A stretch of 64,000 nucleotides of DNA from Lepidodermella squamata (taxonomy: Eukaryota > Gastrotricha): NCBI GenBank assembly GCA_047495785.1, contig JBLDXI010000015.1, positions 4,340,001-4,404,000 of the forward strand. The letters are read 5' to 3'. Both the position numbers and the translations under genes were made by a program. Of this stretch, positions 31,556 through 41,854 are shown in pieces. How positions within the stretch are numbered: position 1 is the first letter of the stretch; the number at the start of each line of letters is the position of its first letter. A model generated the notes under the pieces. That model was not told where the DNA came from. It saw nothing but the letters and a program-made list of their open reading frames with translations, and did no database searches.

Positions 31556-34500
31556 ATGGGTTTAGCAAGTTGGGCAGCGTTAGCTTTGCTGCTGCTGCTG
31601 GCATCGCAATATCAATGTGAAGCTAAATGCGTGCGGCGTCCTATTGAAACGTCCCGCGAATCAGGCGTGGGCGATGGAGGGTTCAGGATACGGATCGTTG
31701 GCGATCCTGCTACCTATCGACCTGACCAAGTTTACATGAGTAGGCTGAACGTCTTAGCTGAAAGAAGCGCATGACCTTTCTGCATTTTTTTGAAATTTAG
31801 TCTCCCTCGAGGCCAGCGTTCCAAATCAAAAGATTGCCAACTTTCAACTGATTTCTGCCAAGCAACAGGAACCTTTTGATGAGAATGCTGATCTTGGACG
31901 TTTCATGGTAACATTTTATTATTATTATTGTTTCTTAGTAGATAATTAGCCAACAATTTTTCATTTAGTACGCCCAAAGCCTCACAGTCGATAGGAGCTT
32001 TCTGCCACCTGGATGCTCTCATATATTTGGGGGCCGACTTTACAGCCGCCGGTCAGCTGTTGTAGTATCTTGGCGAGCTCCGCCTTTAGGTTCTGGCTGC
32101 GTGGAATTTCGGTAAGTTTTGAAGAGCTTCTTATAAAGGCTCTAATATCTTTCTTCGTCGCCAGTGCTTTAGTCAGCGAGTTCACCGATGTATGGTACAA
32201 GGATGCGGGTGGACTTACCAAGACGATTTGCGAAGACACTGATGATCCGCTATTGAGAATGCCGAAATGCTGCGCGTGCGGCGTTGCCAAGTATCAGATG
32301 ACCTTTGAAGGTTACTGGTCCCGAGAAACGCATCCAAGGGATTTCCCCAGTGGTCACAACGGTGGGTATCATTCGCGATTCGATAAACTGTATATGCTTG
32401 ATTTAATTTAGAGGGCCTTTTGCATTGGTCAAATATTGCCGGTGCTAGTCATGACCGCACTTACACAATCTGGCGAGTTGGAGAAAAGGCTTCAAAGGGA
32501 GTACAAACTGTTTGCGAACTTGGCGATACTGCATTATTGGAGCGTGAAATGCGACGAAAGGTAGGCAAATTTATTTTAATAATTTTCTAAGCTTGCATAA
32601 GCAAAAGTTAGCTAGTCCTTGGGGTTATTGCTTTTCTTGTTCGATAAACCAAAACACCGAGTGCTGTGGCTCTCGCAGCCACAACTAACGCAAACAGCAG
32701 GGCGAAATTTCTGGCCAAATGGCTCGGACTAAAGTTGTAGAAGTCCAGTACCTCTGGAAAACAAATAATTATTTTTCTGAAAATCTCAGAGGCAATACAA
32801 ACTAACCTTCCCCGTTTCTGTAGCATCTTGCCTTCGCATTGGTTGTTTCGTTTTCACAATCGGACAGCGTAACGTTCGCCCATTCGCCGATGAACACGTT
32901 TTCATTTCCGTAATAGAAAAGGGATAGGTATGGGGCCCATGACATGAATGAAGATACCGATTCATTGTTCAACCAAAATCCATTACAGAGAGCCATTGAC
33001 ACCAGTATTGGACGACAATAGGACGCGACAACTGCATAGTTTTCCGTCATAAATCCGAAAATGTAGCCTATAGACGATGCAGACAGTGCTAACAAATAGC
33101 CAGTTCCAATAGCTATTACAAGGCCGTAAAATCCAGTGGTCTGATACATGAAAGGCATAAGGTAGACGATTGTTGTCGATATAGCCGTTAAGATGAACAT
33201 GAATGGCAGTTCAATAACCTGACGCGCAACGAAGTAAACCCATGGATTGTAAAGGCCCACCGCGCACTCCCGCAGCATGAAGCCGCGTTCTTTCGGGAGG
33301 TTATCGACGAACTGGTCGATATTCTGCCAGGCATTTATACCAGTAACTTGGGTCAATAAACCACACCGATTAGTTACACCTATTGGGTCTAGGCCAAGAC
33401 CGAAAAAAATGAGACCGACCAGCAGAGGATAAGAAACGCTATCAAAAGCTCGAGCATGGATCCACGTAGGGTTCCGGTAGTAGATTTTAGCCGCCCGCCA
33501 AGTAGCCATTTGCAATTGCGTTCTCAATGTCGACTGGGTTGAACCGAAATCAGAGAGAAACTCTTGATTACTACTCGATCGGCTATCAACAGCTTCAATG
33601 TCTTCGTTCATTTCCTTGAAATAAACACTGGCTTTATACGTATCGGTTATTTCATGTACATTAGAGCGGTAACACCGACAAATTACGTCCATATAAAAAT
33701 CACTAGGGTTGAAATCTGCAGGACACGGCTGTAGAAGGGGAGGTGCGGCAAAAAATTTACCGCAATCGCTAGTGGAGCCATGATAGCAAACTTTACCATT
33801 TGACAGCAACAAAATTCGGTCGAAATACGAGAATATTTGAGATGACGGCTGGTGCACGGTGAATACTATCGCCTTACCGGCTTCTTTTGCTAGTGACTTC
33901 AGAGATAGAATAACAGTTTCAGCCAAGAAGCTGTCCAAACCAGAGGTCGGCTCGTCCAAGAAGAGAATAGCCGGGTTAACTATCAACTCAGAAGCTAAAG
34001 AGAGTCGCTTTCTTTCACCACCAGACAACGTTTTCTCGCCGCTTTCAGGATCACCGATAATAGTTTCAGAACATTTTCCGAGGTTCAGCTCCATTAGAAG
34101 AGCGTCAACTCTTGCGGTTCGTTGACGATCCGTGACCTCCTTTGCAGTCATTCGAAGTTTTGCATTGAACCAAAGGTATTCTCGAACTGTTAATAGAGCA
34201 GGGAAGACATCTTCTTGGTAAACGAAACCGATGAATCTTCGGGCTAAATCCAAAGTTAGTGGTTGACCGTTGATCTGGACACGACCGTTCAATCCAATGT
34301 TCCCTGCTGTTGATCGGCCTCCGATGATATTTAAAAGCGTTGTTTTGCCTGCCCCCGATTCACCCATGATCGCTAGAAGTTCTCCCGCCTTGGCGATTCC
34401 GCTTACCTCGTCGAGTAGTTTTCGAGATTCCAGCGTGGCAGTCACATCTTGCCATGTAATAGCCGCTAGTAGGTTCGGTGGCGTACGGCTAGATTGCTCA

Positions 34501-37500
34501 TTCATTCTGACAGACTTTGCGATCGAGTCGAACTCAGTGCCAATATCTGCAGCATTTCGCTGATCCCTTTCATTCTCCTGTGCTGAATTTGCGTACTCGT
34601 GTCCTGTCATTTATCAACCAGTATCGTCGGGAATGCGGCTACGCGATCAAATCAACGCTTTTCAGACACACTTTTATATCCTTATCTTATCTCTTTTAAG
34701 CTTCGGTTAAGCAGTGTTTCTCCTGTTTCAGGGCGAGTATATTAGATCTATTATCAGAGCACCCGGCATTTGGAGCCGCAATCTACGCCAGAACCGGTTC
34801 GCTCGATTCAGCGTCAATGCATCGCATCACGTGAGATGAAAAAACCTGTGCCGTTACGATAACATGTAGGGAAATGTTTTTTTTATCGATAGCTTGTTTC
34901 GCTTCTATCGATGATCGGTCCAAGCCCTGATTGGTGCGTCGGAGTTTCGGCGATCAATCTATGCCTTCAAAACTGCACGTGGGCTCGCCGTATAGTCTTG
35001 GACCTACAGCCGTGGGATGCGGGAACGGATAGCGGAATTACCTACACGGTATGAAAGAGGATATCAATTATTAAAAGTCTCATTCAAAATGCCTTTGCCT
35101 ACAGTCCGAGAACAAACCGACAAAACCGCAAGACGTAATTCGCTTCTTGACAAATTCTTGGCCAAATGATCCCACGTCGCCATTTTTTGGGCCGGATCCT
35201 ATTCCACCTTTTGCTCGTTTGACGTTTGACAGAACAAGCCCAGGCCCTAGCGAAGACTCCCAATGCGTTCCTGACGATGGTGCTGACGAGAAATCACTCA
35301 ATGAAAACCAAGGTTTGTTAGATTTGCCCGATTTCCGACCAGCTTATAGCTCTGCTGTCCGCCAGATAGCTCGTGCGTTACTAGCCCGTGGTCTGACTGG
35401 GGTCCTTGTTCAACTACTTGCGGCGTTGGTATGCGTGTCCGCAACCGCATGCTTAAGTCGGCGCTAGGCGGCTGCAGCCATATCCAGACTATGGAAAAGG
35501 AGCCGTGTTTAGGAACGGAGAACTTCTGCGCCGACGGCAAGCCCGCCACTAACGCGCCACCCGAAAGCGAACTGCTTCCGGAAATCCGACCGCCGATACC
35601 TGGTCGCGGGAACCTTCCGAATACATGCGAGCTGACCGACTGGACCGAATGGTCACCGTGTTCGGTCACCTGTGGGCAAGGCTTCCGCCGCAGATCTCGT
35701 CAACTCGTCTATCCAGATATGTCCCATCTCTGCGCAAGTGCTGCTGCAGCAAATGGCCGCCATCTTGAAGAAACCGAACAGTGCACTAATACTCAGTTTC
35801 CAAACTGCACAGCCGTTAACCAGCTGATAAATTATGCAGGTAAGAAAATTGTCATTTCACGTTTTACCGCCATTTAATTGCTTTGTTGACAGAAATTTGT
35901 AAGCTACCTGCTGTACGTGGGCCTTGCACTGGAAACTTTCCCAGGTGGTACTACGATCCTCGCCAAAATCGATGCATAGCATTCAGTTACGGCGGGTATG
36001 AATCCATGGGTATTTCCTCGCGAATTTTCTCATTGAAATTTTCCTTAGATGCCGAGGTAATCAAAACCGATTCTTCAGCCGAGCTCAGTGCGCTCAGCTA
36101 TGTTCGGAGAAAGGTATTTTTAATTCTACGTTTTATTGTTTGTTGTCTGGTACTTAGTATCGTTTTGTCGCTTGTTTGTCGCTTGAATATCTAGAACATC
36201 GAACAAACAACTATCGTCGCCATAACAACTTGCCATTGGCGGCATCACTCCGCCAAAAGACTTAGCTTCTTTTCGACTGCAGGAGCTTCCATCAGGACCA
36301 CCGGATGAAGAATTAGTTCACAAAATGACATGCTTCTTGTTAGATAGACAATAGCGGCTATTCTGTTCACTTCGAACAGTTCGTTCTCAAGCATCCAGCG
36401 CTCATCTGTAGTTTCTATAATAATCTCCTGCATGACAGTGCTTGACTACGACCAAACTTTGTGATCTTAAAAAGCTTTGAAATTTCAGAAGATTTTTCCT
36501 TCAGGTGCTTTTTAATACTGCGTTTTTGCTGCCGTTATCGGCATACATTTTTTGCTTTTTCATTTGACTTTTAAGAACCAACTTTTTTGCATACCACGTG
36601 TGACATTGCTATAAGTAAAAGCTAAACAGGAAGAATCATCAGCTTTGAATTTGATTGAAATTTAAAAATCAAGGGCGTTAACATGTTTATGTTTTTATCC
36701 ACATATTTTATCAAAGTTTACGCCGTATGTGAGCAGTTTATGCGTTCGGTTACCGGTAAGTACCTCTAAAGTTTGATCCAATTCGTCGCTGTCTTCCTGC
36801 TTCATTATGTGCCCATTTTTTATGCAATGTTTCGCCTTGAAGCTTATAATAAATTTAAAGTGGTGAAAGGTTGCAAAAATTGGTTTTTCTCAAGGATCGG
36901 TTTCGCCTGCTGCATCAGGTAACGAGCAAAAGTTGGATTTGGTTAGGACGCCAGGGTCCGATGAGAGCAATACTCAAATTAGCAAAAACGAGAAACTAGA
37001 AGAAGAATTCAATGAAGCGGAGGAGCAGCAAGAAGCCGGCGCCGGTATCACGAGTGATCCGATGGCTGGCTATGCGCCGACGAAAGCTGACGATGAAGAC
37101 ATGATTCGCGAAACTACGGCAACTCGATCGCGAGCTCGTGGAATAGCTGTAGATTGTGAGGTGACTCAGTGGACTCAATGGTCAAGTTGCAGCGCAACAT
37201 GCGGCCGAGGTGCTGAGACTAGACAGCGGCACGTTTTGACACCTCCGTCGGGCGGTGGCAAAAGTTGCCCTTTCGAACTGGCTCAACGACGTAATTGTCG
37301 CAACCCCTATCGGCCTCATTGCGAAAAAAGTTTCCGAGCGTTCAATTGCTTGCACACATGCTTAAAATTTCGTTGCTTCTATAGAGCCTATTGATTGCCA
37401 AGTGGGTGGGTGGGCCGAATGGTCCGAATGTACAGCTGGCTGTCTACCGAATCCCGACAATGCAAAAGCGGCACAACCGTTTCGAACGAGAACCTTGCAG

Positions 37501-37747
37501 GTAGCCTTAATACGCGAATCCTCGAATTTGTCAGATTTTAAATAAAATTGATTTCCTATAGATTATTTCACGAGCTCGCTATGGTGGCAGACCGTGCCCG
37601 CTAAGAGGAGAAAGGTCGCAGCGGCAGGTTTGCACGTGGCTGCCGATTTGCGCTGATGAGCCCCTGGCTCCTATTGTGGTGCAAAACCTGGAGAATGAAG
37701 AAGAGGAAAATGCGCTGGAGGCTTTTCCAAAGAGTGGACGAATCTGA
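31556..37747 (+). CDS. SPON1: F-spondin (Reeler, Spondin_N, TSP1, Kunitz)
   Basis: Secreted extracellular-matrix protein guiding axons and cell migration. Fourteen exons: 31556-31739, 31801-31907, 31969-32111, 32165-32361, 32412-32560, 34732-34830, 34893-35048, 35105-35312, 35366-35839, 35893-35995, 36049-36113, 36895-37329, 37385-37500 and 37562-37747, giving 873 residues. A signal peptide (ALALLLLLASQYQCEA) leads into the Reeler domain ending APPLGSGCVEF. The Spondin_N domain shows KCCACGVAKYQMTFEGYWS, THPRDFP and SMIGPSPDWCVGVSAINLC, with PWDAGTDSGITY. Then come TSP1 (SPWSDWGPCSTTCGVG), TSP1 (LTDWTEWSPCSVTCGQG), a Kunitz domain with all six cysteines (ICKLP, GPCTG, NRCIAF, YGGCRGNQNRF, AQCAQLC), TSP1 (TQWTQWSSCSATCGRG) and a divergent TSP1 (GGWAEWSECTAGC). 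A Kunitz between TSP1 repeats is known in invertebrate spondins. AATAAA lies at 37904-37909. Intron 5 (2.17 kb) contains an ABCG gene on the other strand. Confidence 0.94.
32608..34610 (-). CDS. ABCG/White-family half-transporter, nested in F-spondin intron 5
   Basis: ATP-driven half-transporter that would work as a dimer, moving sterols, lipids, pigment precursors or xenobiotics. Exons 32807-34610 and 32608-32753 (53-nt intron, phase 1) give 649 residues, normal for ABCG. Nucleotide-binding domain first: Walker A GESGAGKTT, Q-loop region FVYQEDVFPALLTVREYL, signature LSGGERKR, Walker B ILFLDEPTSGLD and H-loop VHQPSS. The membrane domain follows, with about six segments (LVGLIFFGLGL, VIELPFMFILTAISTTIVYL, IGTGYLLALSASSIGYIFGF and others). 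A cysteine-containing loop with NVT and NET sites precedes the last span, which is encoded by exon 2. The whole gene lies within F-spondin intron 5, antisense, ending 48 nt from the host exon 5 boundary and starting about 120 nt from exon 6. White, Scarlet/Brown and ABCG1 subtypes cannot be separated by eye. Confidence 0.94.
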
Positions 37748-37903
37748 GTATTAATTCTTGACTGTAATATTTATCATGCGCTCTTAGTAAACGCATCGCT
37801 TTAGGTTTTTTTAATACTACACGTGTTCCGCATATGTAGTAAATATTCAGGGCATCAGCCGATTTAATTCGTCGACACAGTAGTGTGATGATGTAAATAG
37901 CCT

Positions 37904-37909
37904 AATAAA
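37904..37909 (+). terminator. Poly(A) signal AATAAA of F-spondin
   Basis: Canonical hexamer 156 nt after the F-spondin stop codon. Confidence 0.65.
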
Positions 37910-38660
37910 GCATATAATGTGTAACCGATTTCACTTGCGTATCACGTCTCTACATTTTTACGGCGCTCTCATCCCACCGGTGATGTATTACAAAGAGTTT
38001 AAAGTCTCCAACAGGTGTTTGAATAATTTTGAGTTATTCGGCTAACGGGGAACGCACCAAGGATCGCACTTCTTGCTGAGATGAAAGGGAATCCGCCATA
38101 CATAAAAAATTCAGTATTATTGCCGATACAATCCACTATAGCCGGTGCATTCCACTTTCGGAAAATGGAACCATCTACTCCTTCGACTTCAGCTCGACTT
38201 GCGCTCATCATTACCCTTCGTAACATATAGTGGCGCAGGCCAAGTGGTGCTTTTGCCGCCGTATAAGTGCATCATATAATTGTCATCAGAAAGGTGACCT
38301 CGATGACTTGCACAGCTTTTTCGAGGTTATGTGTCGTAATAGCCTAACACGCGGCATTGTGACAGTTGCCACAATTTGCTCCGGCAAGCCTTCTGTTCGG
38401 TCTTACCTACATATATTCATGTACCTATACGAACATACGGCGCGCATGATAGCCGTATAATGCGGTGCGATGTAAACTTTTACTGTGCTTTTATACTACA
38501 ATGTGAACGTTATATATGCATGTTTATGTTTCACATGGAGACACCGGCCGTAACAACCGTTAACCTATGTTTTACATGGCGAATGCGAGCTCATAATGCT
38601 CCAATATTTTCGGTATAAAAGTCTATGTTTGTTTTGTTGTTTTGTGGAGAATAATGTTGC

Positions 38661-38688
38661 TGATGATGATGATGATGATGGTGATGAC
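38661..38688. repeat. GAT trinucleotide microsatellite
   Basis: Six or so consecutive GAT units followed by a broken GGTGATGAC copy. Overlapping open frames here are an effect of the three-base period. Confidence 0.9.
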
Positions 38689-40722
38689 GGCAGAGTTGCG
38701 CGTGAATTTTTACCGGGCGCGCCTTGTCAAATTAGGGTATTTTTTAGGCGCGCTGTTTTCAAGCGGAAAATCGCCTACGCTCGTTTGCATTCACAATTCT
38801 CATCACGCACTCTCACGAGTAGCGCTCGCTCGATTGATATATATGCGAACAACGGCAAAAACAAAGGCAAAAAGGCGAATATTATTATTTATATATTAAA
38901 CTAGCACTGCTCCGCTCTCCTTTTCTCCGCCCACCCCGCATCACAACCGCGCTTTCCTGGCAAGTATGGTTACTCATCGTGGTCTCGCCATTTCCAACAC
39001 ATGTAATTTATAGAGCCTCTCGTAACACTTGGCTAGGTATATTTTTACCTTGTTTATTTATTAGTACACCTTTGTTGCTGTTATTTATTATTGCAGTCAT
39101 TATAATGCCGAAAAATCGCGGGCGTTTGCGGTTAACAAGAACGCACAACCTCCGCTAAGCTTATGAGGAGAAATCAAGAATAAATATTACATGTACGTGA
39201 AAACTCTTGGTTTCCCATCAATCAGATGGCAAATAATACGTTGTCCACCTACCCTTCATTTTATCGGTATCTTTACGTCCACTACCATAAACAATCCTAA
39301 TCTGCACACACTCCTGTAATCAGGAATTAAAGAAGGAAATTGTGAAAAAATTATCGCTTGCGCCCAGATAGGAATTTTGTGAATATATATTTTATAACCA
39401 CGCCTGCCTACGATGTGTGCAAGGATTATTGCTCCTGTAAATGGGCTTCTTTTCCTTTAGTCGAGGAATATTTTTGCTGCGTCGTTGCTACTTCCCGTTT
39501 TCATCTAATGACTGTGTCAGGTATCGAGCTATACGGAGTTGCGTGTAATGACGCAGGGGCTCTCTTTCCGCGCGAATTTCTCCTATATTTCTCCCTGAAA
39601 ATTTTGGACTATCTGCCGCTGATGCGATTCCTCTTTACTTGAGGTACCTTTCCGAGCTTCAAGAGCAAATATTAATATTTTTACGCAATTGGTTAAACAT
39701 GCCCACGTTTTTTTATAACATTCAAGTCAACAAATTATTACGAGGTATGCTCTTATAATAGCCAGCTCATAATATTTTTTAGCGATAGGTATTGATTATC
39801 CTTCTTCTAGACTGTTTTTTCCCGAAAAAAGGCTCAATAATCACCCAGGACATTCGTTAAATACTTCGTGTGCACTGTAAATTTACGTATACTTGACGTT
39901 TGCCTTCCACTGTGGAGGACCTTTTATACGCTCCTTTAATATACACTTGGCCCCCAGTCTAAATAGCTGTACTTGTATAGCCTATGATTCACGAGATGAG
40001 CTAGACATGCGCGATTTCTGTTTACTACGAAATCATCATCCGTCTTCTTTTGACAGACCGATTTTCATGAGGCAACTAAATTACTGCAGATGCATTTGTG
40101 CTCAAAACAAGTGCCATGTGATTATTGTTCAGCTATTTTGTTGCTCGAAAAAAACAATGGCTTCATAGAGGGTCGTCGGCCATGAATTGTTTCGATTTTT
40201 TACGTGAAAATGCAGGGCTCGTCCCGGAGATTTCTTGGTGACATGGACGTGTCTGTCGCGAATGATTAATTATTTCGATCGCCAAATTTCTCACAGCAGT
40301 GTCTGCGTGCATTGTTTTACCACGCCAAAACGTGTGATTTTCGCGATCATTCCGCATTCAGCTTTTACCCCCGCTGCCCTGTTATAAATACGAAGGAATA
40401 CAGTATTGTCGTCAGTCTTTAAGTATGCCTTCATGTCTCCCGGTCGATGTTTGTAAACAGAGTTCTTCAGAATTGTGAGTTCTTCGCTTTTCGAGTGGTT
40501 TGAGGCTTATATTTACTTACCATAGCAATATATTTGTACGTAAAAATTTTGCCATAAACTTATAGTGCGTGAATATTCAAGACACCTCATCGCCACAATA
40601 GTATAGCGTCAGAGTCTTTCTTATTCAAGCGCTATAAATGTTAGATGAGCTTTCATTTACCTGAATAAGACCAGAATGAAAATTTGAATCGTTTTCTGGC
40701 TAGTTTTAATTAGATTCTTAAC

Positions 40723-41238
40723 ATGGCCTCTTCTGGAGACGGCATTGGTGACGCTCAGAATCTGGAAGATTCAGAATTACTCGTCGCATCATCGAACTCG
40801 ACGGCAGGAAATCTTTCTACAACATTGGCGCCACTTAGTGGAAACATAACAACAGCTATGAATATGATAAAAGGACTCGTTGCTGAAGGCGAAGATGAAA
40901 CAACGACACTGGCATCGACCGATTCTGTCGATAGTGTAACTTCCGAAACCCTCCTTATGGGCTTGAAGAGTTAGTTAAAATACGGAGAGTAACGCAGGAT
41001 ATATCATTTTATTTTTACGTCGATTTCTAGAGGAATATATCATTATCATCGTCTTGGCAATCATCGGTTTCGTCCTCGCCGTTGTTTTTCTAGTCATCAT
41101 TCTGATAAAGCGCCGGTTAGCATTTTTTCTTGCGTGTTATGATTTATATACCGATCCTATTTTTTTAGGGACCTCGCGCGCAGACAACAGAACGAAAGTC
41201 TCCCAGAATCGGTGCCACTGAAAGCGAACAGAGCTTGA
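40723..41238 (+). CDS. Small single-pass membrane protein with Ser/Thr-rich ectodomain
   Basis: Three exons, 40723-40969, 41031-41115 and 41169-41238, join in phases 1 and 2 to give 133 residues. I do not recognise the family. Residues 1-80 are rich in Ser, Thr, Glu and Asp with several N-glycosylation sequons (NSTA, NLST, NITT), as in a short mucin-like ectodomain. One strong membrane span (EYIIIIVLAIIGFVLAVVFL, about residues 84-107) is followed by the basic stop IKRRDLARRQQ and a short tail. There is no cleavable signal peptide, so it would insert as a reverse signal-anchor with the N-terminus outside. Correct phases, 53-61-nt introns and an AATAAA at 41650-41655 support a real gene. It could be a cell-surface or vesicle glycoprotein. 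Confidence 0.68.
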
Positions 41239-41854
41239 TTCGAGGTTCAATCAAAATGCAGTCATCTCCAAATTAAATTTAGCATTGCAATATTTAGCTG
41301 AATTTCGTTATACCTCTTGTTCAATCGGCGCATCTTCTCTTTTCTCTCTTTCCCTCGATCCTTGTTGTTCATCTTGAAGCTATTGTGTGCTTACATGCTT
41401 ATTGGTATTTCCGCGACCGAGTATTTGTAAATACACGCGAACACTGCCTAATGCGCTGTTTCTTTGCATATTGCAATGGCCGACCAATCGCTTTTCTGCC
41501 ACTTGAGAAGGTTGCCTTTCTTTCCGAAATATTGTTGAAGCTTCGTGTATATTCTTGAAAAATTTAGCTTCTTTGAAAGTGATGATGTATATTGTACAGG
41601 AGAGCTGAGCTGGGTTTTGTTATACATGAAAATATGACAGATTTTAATCAATAAACTGAGCGAGAAGTGTTGTATGAAATAAGTTTATTGTGTTTAATGC
41701 AGTCTCAGAAAAGTTCAGAAAAGTTTCTAAAAATCGAGCAGGCGGAAGCGGTCATCAGTAAAATATGTTGGTTAATAAGCAACGATGATAAATGATCGGA
41801 AAAGAAAAAAAGCATTTAGTTTTTAGTTCTTGAGAACTGACTAGGATGTCGCGT
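41239..41854. other. Convergent 3' regions with two poly(A) signals
   Basis: AATAAA at 41650-41655 (plus strand) suits the small membrane-protein gene, giving a 3' untranslated region of about 410 nt. TTTATT at 41684-41689 (AATAAA on the minus strand) suits the ribonucleotide reductase gene. The two signals are only about 30 nt apart. No coding frame is convincing. Confidence 0.6.

Larger units (their letters stand above)
37748..40722. other. Gene-poor region with a GAT microsatellite
   Basis: Nearly 3 kb with no conserved reading frame. Contents seen: the F-spondin poly(A) signal at 37904-37909 and a GAT simple repeat (about six units) at 38661-38688. The short frames in all six directions carry no recognisable motif. 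The end of this stretch should hold the promoter of the small membrane-protein gene at 40723. Confidence 0.55.

Noticed and set aside
36000-36020. Kunitz domain of F-spondin seemed to lack its fourth cysteine (YGGY)
   Set aside because: That reading ran into an intron. Using the donor GG|GTATGA at 35995 and acceptor at 36048 restores YGGC and all six cysteines.
36180-36440. Possible extra F-spondin exon (EHRTNNYRR... or ELPSGPPDEE...)
   Set aside because: Both run into stop codons, and exon 11 joins the downstream TSP1 exon at 36895 directly in the right phase.
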